A stretch of DNA of 64,000 nt from Mastigamoeba balamuthi (taxonomy: Eukaryota; Evosea; Mastigamoebida; Mastigamoebidae). Made by a program: the position numbers and the translations under genes. Of this stretch, positions 55,375-64,000 are shown one piece after another. The notes below the pieces were generated by a model. That model was not told where the DNA came from and made no database searches. It was given only the letters and a program-made list of their open reading frames with translations. How positions within the stretch are numbered: the stretch's first letter is position 1; every line of letters starts with the position of its first letter. The stretch covers positions 1,283,794 to 1,347,793 of the forward strand of contig CACRSC010000010.1 of NCBI GenBank assembly GCA_902651635.1, read 5' to 3'.

Positions 55375-57123
55375 ATGGAGGTGCGGTGGACCTGCGGCCT
55401 CTGCCCCACTGACACGCGGCGCGCACCCCCCAGGCCAGGATCGCCGCGGGCACCGCTGTCTTCGTGTCGAACATCAGCCCCAGCGCGCAGGAGAAGACCG
55501 TCACCGACTTCGTCCGTTTCTCACCAAACAACCAAACCAACGCCTCTCGTTCGGTTCTCGCTCCCCCGCCTCTGACGTCTCGCGATCCCGTCTCGGCTAC
55601 CCCCCCTCCACGCGCACAGTTCTCCTTCTGCGGCGAGATCAAGGAGCTCACGCTGCGCTCGTACGGGACCGCCCCGCGTCTGCGCCCGAATTGGCCGCCA
55701 ATCTGAATTCGAATTGGGGTCTCTGGCGCTGCCCCCACTGCTCGCCCACCGCAGGACCGCCGACGGCGGCAAGGAGGCGATCGTGGCGTTCGAGACGGAG
55801 GCGGCGGCCAAGACGGCCATGCTGCTGAACAACGCGATCATCGTCGACCGCCCCATCGCCATCCGCCCCCTCACTGCCGCCGGTACGCGCGCCCTCGAGA
55901 CCGCTCCTCCATGCCCCCCCATTCTCTCTATCATCTCTCTCACTTCTCTCTATCGCCACTATCTCTCTGTATCTCTCTCTCTCTCTCTCTGCTCCGCGCT
56001 GGCTGGCAACTCACCCGTTGGGGGATGTGCCGTTGCCCAGACGTGTCGGCGCCCACGGGGGCGACGGAGACGAGGGTGGCGGGCTCGGAGATCGAGCAGA
56101 AGCAGTTTGGGGGCGTCCCCGACTCGCAGAGGGTCCGCCCTACACACACACACTCTCTCCTCTCTATCCGATGTCCCCCCCAGTGTTCATGGGCGTCTGT
56201 GCTGACTTTGTTGCCCCCCGTTGCTGGTGCACAGAGCGCCACGTCGGTCGTCGCGTCGATGATCGCGTCGGGCTACGTCCTCGGCGAAGACATGCGCAAG
56301 AAGGCCCTCGAGTACGACGGTGCGCTCTGCCCCACAGCCAAAGAACACCAGAGACCCCACACAGAACACAGCACAGCACGCGAGCTCAGGCTTCCCTTGG
56401 CATCACAAGGATGACCCTCCCCCTGCCCTGTCTGGCACACCACGAGCGCTCTGTGCGAGCTCAAGCTGACACGGCCGTTGAGCAGAGAAGCTGAGGATCA
56501 CGGAGCAGATCAGGCAGTCGGCGGAGGCGGTCAAGGCCAAGGCGGCCGAGATCGACAGCACGATGCACATCACGTCGACGTTCTCGGCGGGCATGTCGTG
56601 GCTGGCGAGCACCGTGACCTCTGTCGACCAGACGCTGGGCATCACGTCGACGATCAAGAACGTCGACCAGACGCTGGGCATCAGCACGCGCGCCTCGGCC
56701 ATGTCCGAGCAGATCATCGAGGGCGCAGCCAACGCCGCCGGCGTCGTGCGCTCGGCCGTCACCGTCGCAGCCGTCACGGCCGCCGACGCCCCCGTCATCC
56801 GCGACGGCGTCACTGCCGTGCGCTCGGCGGGCGAGAGGATCACGAGCACCGCCACGCAGCTGCGCCAGGAGACCAGCGCGGCCATCGACGCCAAGCACGG
56901 CAGCACCGCCAGCAGCTCGCCCCTGGCGGCCCCGGCCCCCGCCTCCGACCTGATCACCGAGCACGTGCAGCTCAACGACGCGCCTGCCGCTGCTCCTGCC
57001 CCCGCCCCCGTCCCCGTCCCCGTCGCCGCCCCTGCCCCTGCAGTGGCGCCCGCGCCCGTGGCTGCGCCCGCCCCTGCCCCTGCCCCTGCCGCTGGTGCTG
57101 CCCCTGCGCCTGCCAGGCAGTAG
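55375..57123 (+). CDS. RRM protein of the BPA1/VIP1-like type
   Basis: Seven exons: 55375-55380, 55434-55511, 55620-55660, 55755-55882, 56041-56132, 56235-56319 and 56486-57123, totalling 1068 nt and 355 residues, every junction in phase. The first exon is just ATG GAG. The RRM reads AVFVSNISPSAQEKTVTDFF (RNP2), CGEIKELTLR, then EAIVAFETEAAAKTAMLLNN (RNP1-like) and IIVDRPIAIRPL. The second half (SMIASGYVLGEDMRKKALEYD, then ITEQIRQSAEAVKAKAAE) is helical and matches the tail of plant BPA1 (binding partner of ACD11) proteins, in which the RRM is followed by amphipathic helices. The end is a long Ala/Pro low-complexity tail. RNP1 aromatics are weak, so RNA binding may be poor. Plant homologues regulate cell death through a lipid-transfer protein; the role here is unknown. 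Confidence 0.85.
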
Positions 57124-57357
57124 GAGTGGCCAGAGTCAAAGACAACACGGAACGATTGTCAGTCAGCCTGCGAGGGCAGCGCCAATACGGGGTGTGTCTT
57201 GTCGGGGCACTACTTCTGTCCTCGGGCCGGCTGAGCTGCCGACTGTGCGGAGCTGTCTGCGGAGCAGCACGTTGTTGAAGAGAGCCCGCTTCATGAGATA
57301 GGAACTGATGGCACAAACCCACAGGACCGTTTATCAGCAACTCAATGTGGCTACCAA

Positions 57358-58159
57358 TCAGCAGCCCACAGAGTAGTCAATTGAGTGTTTGGGCCTGAAG
57401 ACAAACTCTCTCATCAGGAATCCTGCAAGAGCACCGAAGCCCGTGGCACCAATCCCGATTCCGATGGCTAGACCGGCATACCACTTGTTCTCCTGCGAGC
57501 ACTCGGCGTCGAACTCCGTGGTGTTGACAGTGTACTCCCACAGGGCCACTTCCACTTCCCCCGATGCTGTCCGGCCGTTCCCAAGCTCCCACGTTGTCCT
57601 GCCACCTAGAAGCACTCCGCCTGCGTGCGACGGCTCCATCTCGTAGAAGAGCGTGCTTGTTTCTCCATCGCACGTGGACACGAACATGTGAACTTTGGTG
57701 GGGCATTTGTTTAGTCGAGCTTTGGGCTTCTCTGTGAATACCTGGGCGACCGTACGTGGAATTGTCGAGCCACCTGGTCCATGTAGAGCACTGCGGCACG
57801 AGTAGGGTGCTCCTATTGACGACGTCGTTGTACACGCTCCTGGCGTCTGCCCCGTCATCCGCCTTGCACTTGCCGTCTGCTCTCCTGGCGACTTCCCCGC
57901 CCTCAATGTCCACTGTGAGCTCTGCCGTCGTCGAGGCCTCAGAGCTAGTCACTGCAGTCGCCCAGTGGAGTCCGTTGTCGGCCAGCCAGAACGTGTCTGT
58001 CCTGTTCGATACCTCCTCGGCCCCCACACGCAAGACGAGCTGGACACGGCCGTGGAGGGGAACGGGCAGCGGGGGAAGCGGTCTGACTTCCTGGCCTGAC
58101 GCGATCACCGCGAGCACTGCCACGACGACCAGAGACAAGCGCGCCATTACAGCCCCCAT
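57358..58159 (-). CDS. Type I membrane protein, hypothetical
   Basis: Two exons, 58159-57742 and 57692-57358, give 753 nt and 250 residues. The intron (49 nt) starts GTATTC and ends CACCAAAG, a non-CAG acceptor of the kind also needed in the ESCO gene. A signal peptide (MARLSLVVVAVLAVIASG) leads an ectodomain of beta-strand character with several N-glycosylation sites (SNRTD, VNRST, DNSTY, VNTTE) and a few Cys. Near the end are one helix (WYAGLAIGIGIGATGFGALAG) and a short basic tail. No family is recognised. If the intron model is wrong, the two halves would be separated by a frame change between 57690 and 57745. Confidence 0.65.
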
Positions 58160-58322
58160 TGCGCCTGACTAGGACCGTGGAGGGCGTTGAGTGCAGGCCG
58201 TTGCGAGTCGGTGTGGCCTTGCTTCACCGGTGCTACCTCCCCCCCGAATCCGTTGATACCCCGAGAGAAATGGACTGAAACGTGTGCATCCATCCGGACG
58301 CGTCACGCGGGTGTTCTGGGGA

Positions 58323-59847
58323 TCAGTGGTTGAGTTGCCGCGCCGCGTTTAGGGGCGTGGTCTCGTCTACCACAGGGTCGTCGTTGTTGAGCGGCTCTGT
58401 CTTCTCGCTCTTGCCTTCGGACTGCGGACCCGGCGACAGCACAGGGCCCTCGGGAGTGAACTGCACCTGCGGCAGCCACACGATCGGGGCGAGATCCGGG
58501 ACTGCGCTAGCGGCCTCTGCTGCTGGACGGGCAGGCATTACTGTCTCGGCGATGCTGGCGAGCTTGAACGACATCCTCGCCAGAGTGCCGCAGGCGACGG
58601 CGCTGAGCAGGCGCTCCACGCCCTCGCCAAACGCGAGCACCTTGCCCAGGTCGCTGCGATAGCCCGCGGGTGAGACTCGAGCGGTCGCTGGGCTTCCCCC
58701 CGAGGGCGAGCCAGACCTGCAGGGGGAGAACAGGGTCGTGATCATCCAGACGGAGTACATCGTCTGGCACGCGGCCCAGCAGCCGTACTGCACACACAGC
58801 AGCCGATCAGACGCAAGGCAGGCAGGGGGAGACGCGGCCGGCCCGTACGGCACAGTAGGCCTCTGGCCTGGCCAGGGCGGCGGGCACGAAGCCGAGCAGC
58901 ACCGTGAGGCCCAAGACCACAAGCTCTGCGACCATGTACCTCTTCAGCGAGCAGATGCAGATCAGCACGACCAGGAACTGTGCGCCCCTCCAGTCAGTGC
59001 GCAGGGAGGGCCAGAGGGGGACAGGGAAGCGGACGGTGTAGCCCATCAGGACGCCGATCAGGGCCGAGTTGCGGTCGCGGACGACTTCGTCCCTGCGGGG
59101 GTCGACGGCTGGTGGCTCGACCCCACGGCTGAGGACGCGTGCGAGGGCGACGGCCTTGGCGACGGACACGGCCCCGAAGAGCATCCAGAGGCCCGACAGC
59201 GCGAACTCGGTGTTCTGCGCCGTGGTCCCGCGCACGTCGGGCTCGCACTCCCCGGCCCTGACACGCGGCGCCCCCCGTATGAGGGAACAAAAGGAAAAAA
59301 GACGAAAGAAGCGCTGCTGTCAGGGGAACTCACCAACGATGGGAGATGGAGGAGCCTGTGCAGACACACGAGACGCACACCAGCGCGCTGGCGAGAGCCG
59401 CGTACTGGGTGGGGGAGGGTGCAAGGGTCAGAGGTCGCCCCCGAGCACCAGGGGCAGCAGGGGGGCAGCAGGGATAGCGGGGGGCAGCAGCGGACGAGGA
59501 GCAGGAGGAGAGGCCTGCGGCCGAGGGAGCCCAGCAGGCACACGCACAGCGCCACGCAGGACACGGCGCTCACGGACGAGGCCACCACCCTGCCGCGCAC
59601 GCCCCACTGCTCGCCCAGGGCGTAGCGCGCCAGCAGCGCAGCGACCGGGGGCGTCTGCGGGTCGCGAGCCCCTCAGGGGGGTGAGGGAGGAATGGAACGC
59701 TTTGATTGTGCTGGAGAGGGAGGGAAGCCAAACAATTGATGCGGCTGCAGCGGTGAGGTGCAGCACAGAGCGCAGGCGGCGCGTCTGGGGGAGATCGTCG
59801 GCGCCGCACGGGGCGAGCACGGGGTCGAGCTCGCGCTGGTCGCCCAT
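58323..59847 (-). CDS. Multi-pass (about seven-helix) membrane protein, hypothetical
   Basis: Five exons: 59847-59734, 59654-59496, 59404-59334, 59257-58849 and 58787-58323, totalling 1218 nt and 405 residues, all in phase. Hydrophobic helices include VASSVSAVSCVALCVCLLG, YAALASALVCVSCVCTG, FALSGLWMLFGAVSVAKAVA, SALIGVLMGYTVRF, FLVVLICICSL, ELVVLGLTVLLGFVPAALA and CWAACQTMYSVWMITTLF. A cytosolic-looking C-terminus follows, with a helix ERLLSAVACGTLARMSFKLA and a polar tail. The topology would suit a GPCR-like receptor, but no DRY, NPxxY or other class motif is visible, so no class is assigned. Codon use is like that of its neighbours. Confidence 0.65.
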
Positions 59848-60147
59848 TGGGACAGGATACGGGGGTGGTGTGGGCTCGGTTTCTGAAACTCGTGATTTTA
59901 TTCTTCGCGTGGCGTCATTGATCTCGCGTGATCCAGCCAGCCCAATCGTTGTGATACCGGTAAACAGCGGTCACCACGATGGGTAGGACGTTGAACCACT
60001 TCTAGACCATTTATCGTACATGCATATCCCCAAGGGATTCCAAATCGGAACACGTCGAAAGCGTCTAGAAGGTTTCACGAAGAATGTTGGCTTTGGCGAC
60101 TGGGCTCTGTAAAGCGAATCCGGTGGCCTGCCCTGCCCGCATCTTAA
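59848..60147. other. Intergenic region
   Basis: 300 bp between the multi-pass membrane gene and the ESCO stop, AT-richer than its flanks, with no open frame of note. It should hold the promoter of the membrane protein gene. Confidence 0.5.
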
Positions 60148-61595
60148 CTACGAGTAGGCAAGGAAGCTGGGGAGCTGGGTGTAGCGCTCGAAGAGTGCCC
60201 TCCCCATCGCTGTGGGCTGCGAGAAGGCGAGCTCGTCGCGGGCAAGCACGCGGCCGTAGCAGAAGTCCGTGCGCACGGCGTCCAGCAGCCGCGTGGCGAC
60301 GCCCTGCCTGCGGGCGCTGCGGTGCACCCAGATCCTCGACACCCCGCACGGCGCCTCAATCGGCTCCCCGGCACTCGACTCCTGCGGCACACGGCATGGG
60401 CTCAGAGTTGGCGAATTCGTTGCTGCGTGCCTGGGAGGCGGTCGGGACTGGCGAGTTTGGGTCGATTCTGCGGACGTTGCGGGGGCAGGGCTCGATGACG
60501 GCGCAGCCCACGGCGCGGTTCGACGAGTCCAGGTACAGGTAGACGCGCTCGCCCGGCACGGCGTCGTCAGCTCCCGCAACCCCGGCGGCAGCGGCAGCGA
60601 CGTCAGCCCCAGCGCCCAGCTCCTTCAGGGCCTTTGTATGGTTTCCAGCACACAAAGATATTGGAATCAGAAATCATAAAAAGATTCTGAAATCAAAATT
60701 CAATTGAATCGCGTACCTGGCAGCGGACCTCGTAGAACAGGCGGCCCAGCGACCGCAGGCGCTTCGGGGGAGGCGGAGGGGACACGGGGTCGCTGGCTCC
60801 CGTTCGCGATGACGTGGATGCCAGCTCATCGCGGGCGGCTGATGACGTGGCACGCGGATGCGGGTGCACAAACTCTGCGGAGCTGGCGGCGATCACCCCG
60901 CTGCCCAGCGCGTGGTACTCGGCCACGACGTTGCCGCGCTCCCTCCACCCCTTTGCCGAGTGATTTCGGGAATCCACCACGTCAACAGCAAGCGCAGGGA
61001 GAATCTCTGCGAATTCGGACTCACGGAGAAGGTGATGGGCGCGGTGTCCCTCAGTGCCTTGCGGTGTATCTTTGCGTGGAGAGCGTCGTCCTCGGTCCCC
61101 TGGCTGTACGCTGCACTCCAGCACCGACAAGCAATGGGATTTGCATCAGTTCCAGGAAATATCATGTGGATATTAATATCTCCACCCGCAATGACGCAGA
61201 TGCGTACTGAGCCCGCACACAGGGCACGTCGTGGAGAGCGACCCCGCCGACTTCTGCCCGAGGTCCAGGAACAGCTGCACGTGCCTGGGCCTCTCCTTGC
61301 CCTTCTTCTGCCCAGCGCCCCTCGCGCCCTCCTTGTGCCCGCGCTCGTCCGCCGCGCTGGCCGCGCTGCGCCGGCCATCCCCGCCATCCCCGCCATCCCC
61401 GCCAGCGCCGCCCTCGTGGCCCCCGACCCTGGCCCGCTTGGCCGGCGGCATCTCGCCCGCGGCAGAGGCTGCCGGTGCGACGGGGGCGCTGGGCTCCGCG
61501 GCCACCGCCCTGGAAGGTTGGGAGCGAGTGAGAGAGAGTGAGAGAGAGAGAGGCCTGGTGTCAGGGCACTTCTTCCTGCGCTGGTACGTGATCAT
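60148..61595 (-). CDS. ESCO1: Cohesin acetyltransferase ESCO/Eco1
   Basis: Six exons: 61595-61570, 61509-61208, 61110-61025, 60950-60717, 60631-60476 and 60381-60148, totalling 1038 nt and 345 residues, all in phase. The N-terminus starts MITYQRRKK. A low-complexity region leads to the Eco1 zinc finger: HVQLFLDLGQKSAGSLSTTC, PVCGLTYSQGTEDDALHAKI and H. The GNAT domain follows, with GWRERGNVVAEY, RVYLYLDSSNRAVGCAVIEP, then CGVSRIWVHRSARRQGVATR (acetyl-CoA loop), LLDAVRTDFCYGRVLARDEL, AFSQPTAMGRALFERY and the end FLAY. Eco1 acetylates Smc3 in S phase to lock sister cohesion. The zinc finger is split by an intron between its Cys and His pairs. Two introns end in AAAG rather than CAG; family alignment demands both. 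An extra Ala/Ser-rich insert lies between finger and acetyl-CoA loop. Confidence 0.93.
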
Positions 61596-61745
61596 GCGGG
61601 TCTTGGCGCCGATTTGACGGCACGTTTCGGCGCCAATTTTGATATTCTGAGCAGATATCTGCAATGAAATATCCAATAGAATCTGGTAACCGGGAACTAG
61701 AACACTCGGTATTGCTTGTTAACTTAATGCAGCTGGGTGTCGTTT

Positions 61746-63739
61746 TTAATCGTCACCCGACGAGGACGAGTCGGCGGTGGACGGCCTTCGGAGCGCCTGC
61801 AGCAGCGTGTCGAAGGTGTCGCGCGGGATCATGAGCGTCTGCTGCGTGTCGTCCTCGATGCTGTACGACATCATGTACCAGTTGCTGCCCGCCAGCGACA
61901 GCCCGCTGACGTACTGCATCAGCGGCACGTCACCGAACCTGAACGGCTTGGTGGACCCTGTGATGGCCCAGGGGTAGTCGCGGGAGAACGTGTAGCACAT
62001 GTGCCAGTAGTGCAGCCCGCGGACCTTCTTCTTGCGCTTGACGAAGACCCAGTGGGCGCACGCCACAAAGTCGAGGCCGGGCCCTCGGTCCACGACGGCC
62101 GTGCTGCCCCTCAGCGCGCGGCCCTTGGTCCCCAGGAGCTCCAGGAGCCCCGGCCACGACGTGTTGGCCACGACGGCGCACGCGCTGCCGTTGACGCCGG
62201 GCTCGCTGTCGAGGTCGCAGTGCACGATGACGTGCGGCTCGACGCTGTACACGAACAGCAGCCGCTTGTCGCTGGGGTTCACAAACGGCATCCAGTTCTT
62301 CTCCTGCGAGGAGGGGTGCCAGCGTCAGGAGGGGGACGATAGAGAGAGACAGAGAGACAGACAGACAGAGACAGAGACAGAGACAGAGATAGATCCAGAA
62401 GCTGAGCAGCCGCACCCATCTTGTCGGGTTATTGGCGCCAGGCGGGGCCAGCCAGTTCATGCGCATGCCCTGGGGCACGACGGGTCCGCCGCGGGCGACG
62501 CCGTTGCCCGGGACGAGCGACGGCAGCACCGACCAGAGGGGGAAGCGGAAGAGGGACATCCTGCGGTGCCCGGACGTGGGGAACGGGCCGTTGGTCACCA
62601 GCACGAGCTCGCCGCCGGGCAGCACGAGGCCGCGGGCGTCCTCGAAGCCGCAGCCGACCTCCTCGCTGGCGTTGCAGGGCCTGCCGAGGACGTCGAGGAA
62701 CGCCATGGGGCCCGAGGTGCCGCGGGCCAGCGAGGGGGCGTACGAGAGCATCGGGGCGTGCGCAGAGTGCGCAGGCGGGTGCGAGAGCGGGCCACCGCCG
62801 AGCGAGTGCCATCTCAGCAGCACGTAGGACCTCAGCGACCGCTGGTTGAAGCGCTCGACCCACCTGGCGCGTGGCAGGCGTCAGACAGCGCGTGGGAGGG
62901 GGGGTTGGCAGCAACAGCACGCCCGGGGGGGCCAGAGAGCTGTGCTGTGTGGTTCAACGGCCGCCAGCGGACAGCGCAGACAGGCAGACAGACAGACAGA
63001 CAGAGCGAGCCACACAGTGGTCCGCAAAATTGAAACCGGAAGGGTGGGGGCCCTGTGCTCGTCTGCGAGAGGGGGAGGCGAAGGAGAGAAAGAGAGAGCG
63101 GCAGGGAAGGTGCGCAGAACGCAGAGGGAAGTGTGCGAGAACGCCACGAGGGACGAGGGCCCGCGGGCCAGGGCACGCAACGCAGGGCAGCAGGCACACA
63201 CACGCACACACGCACACACAACTCTCCCCCAGCACAAGCACAGCACGACAGCACGGCGCCAGCGGGGCAGCGGACCTGTAGCAGACGAGCAGCTCCGAGG
63301 GGTCCGAGAGGACGCCCGAGCCCGAGCGCTCTGCGCGGGGCCGCCAGTCGATGACGGGCGAGGGGTTGAAGAGGCGCATCGGCGGCGGCAGCCCGCGGAC
63401 GGCCCCCGAGACGTTGAGCAGCTCGCTGGCGCCGTTGTCCTGCATGCCCGCCGTCGACGGGGCCGCCGCCCTGTCCGCGCGCACGGCGATGACGACGATC
63501 CCGCCGATGAACGCCACGTAGGCGAGGCACGCGAGGCCCACGTAGCACACCACGGGGAGCGCGGACCCGGAGTCGGAATCGGCGCGCGGGCGCCTGCGGG
63601 CGCGCGGCAGGCGCATCTCGACGTCAGACTCGTCGTCAGATTCGGACTCGGGCGCGGCCGGGGGCGGGGTCCGCGCCGAGGCGCGCGCTGCGCGGGGGGC
63701 GGCTGTGCCCGAGGAGGGCGGGTGCATGGGGTGCAGCAT
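61746..63739 (-). CDS. Type II membrane protein with five-bladed beta-propeller enzyme domain
   Basis: Three exons, 63739-63276, 62863-62416 and 62303-61746, total 1470 nt and 489 residues. A cytosolic Arg/Asp-rich N-terminus is followed by one helix (VVCYVGLACLAYVAFIGGIV), so the rest should face the Golgi lumen or outside. The domain reads CGFEDARGLVLPGGELVLVT, NNPTRWEKNWMPFVNPSDKR, LLFVYSVEPHVIVHC, then LRGSTAVVDRGPG and HYWHMCYTFSRDYP. The ExxR start, the KNWxPF block and the RGSTxVV block are typical of the GH130/GH43-like five-bladed propeller proteins found near glycosyltransferases. An oligosaccharide-active enzyme, perhaps a mannoside phosphorylase or transferase, is inferred; the precise reaction is not certain. 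The conserved Asp/Glu residues of the propeller centre appear kept. Confidence 0.72.
62337..62398. repeat. GACA/GAGA microsatellite in an intron
   Basis: An imperfect run of AGAGAC and AGAC units within the second intron of the propeller gene. A similar AGAC run lies at about 62982-63004 in its first intron. CT and GA runs also occur at 55965-55992 and 61530-61552, again inside introns. Confidence 0.85.
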
Positions 63740-64000
63740 GCGGGGGGGCCGCAGGAGCGCCGGACGGGCGGCGGGGCGCAGGACGCGGTGCAGAGGTGCA
63801 CAGAAACGCAGATGAGTGACCCGCTGATGTCATCGGCCTATATCTTCAGAGAAAAAAATCAGCAGTTCTAGAACTCACCGCCGGACACACCGACGGGAAC
63901 TCAGCCAATGGGGAGTGCGCGGGTGCGTGGCAAATCACACATGATGCAGCCCAGATCAGAGGAGATGATAGTGGCCTGTGATATTTTCAACCTTTGTTCG
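63740..64000. promoter_or_regulatory. Upstream region of the propeller gene
   Basis: The last 261 bp lie upstream of the minus-strand propeller gene. From about 63830 it becomes AT-richer (ATATCTTCAGAGAAAAAAATC). No further gene starts before the window ends. Confidence 0.4.

Noticed and set aside
1-64000. CRISPR arrays, prokaryotic operons, rRNA genes
   Set aside because: No regularly spaced repeats, ribosome-binding sites or rRNA sequence; spliced introns show that the DNA is eukaryotic.

Overview
The window is eukaryotic nuclear DNA from a GC-rich, intron-bearing protist. Most genes are broken by short spliceosomal introns of about 32 to 510 nt. The typical donor is GTGCGY, GTACGC or GTCCGC. 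Introns are often AT-rich islands inside very GC-rich exons. The gene set contains a STAT transcription factor, a KATNIP ciliary/basal-body protein, a fatty acyl-AMP ligase, RNI-type leucine-rich repeats, PLAC8, FG-GAP receptors and a BPA1-like RRM protein. A STAT together with a flagellar gene points to a flagellated amoebozoan; an archamoeba of the Mastigamoeba type would fit. That placement is inference, because no rRNA or marker gene is present. Gene models below were built by hand from reading frames, splice sites, intron phase and family motifs; most spliced models close to an exact multiple of three.

Layout. 0-11.5 kb: end of a secreted repeat protein with a C-terminal membrane anchor, a GPI-type M14 carboxypeptidase, an Asp-box protein, a ceramide synthase, a CCCH/CUE/DUF1771/Smr protein and a small membrane protein. 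11.6-15.1 kb: a compact STAT, a stand-alone glutaredoxin/GST-N protein and an unrecognised five-exon gene. 15.4-20.3 kb: KATNIP. 21.6-25.3 kb: an LRR gene with one repeat per exon, then a four-exon FAAL. 26.5-30.4 kb: a GATA-finger/SET-like protein divergent from a nine-exon PHD-finger protein. 30.7-36.7 kb: an AT-rich anomalous block with a decayed pogo/CENP-B-like transposase, a 1.6-kb segment present twice in direct orientation, broken pieces of a GH5/cysteine-rich gene and a 738-bp assembly gap. 37-40.6 kb: a SAMD9-like P-loop protein with a single long open exon. 40.9-49.9 kb: two tandem FG-GAP receptors, the second carrying a cytoplasmic PARP catalytic domain. 50.7-64 kb: SH3, PLAC8, POLR3C, BPA1-like RRM, two membrane proteins, the cohesin acetyltransferase ESCO/Eco1 and a type II membrane beta-propeller enzyme.

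Most interesting points. The FG-GAP/TM/PARP receptor is an architecture I do not know. The SAMD9-like gene lies outside the animal/bacterial range where that family is best known. A STAT, an LRR protein, a SAMD9-like protein and a PARP receptor lie within about 38 kb; in vertebrates STAT, SAMD9 and several PARPs act in antiviral responses. Any functional link here is speculation. GC-AG introns, introns near 32-34 nt and a recurrent GGAGATACG motif in non-coding DNA also deserve a look.
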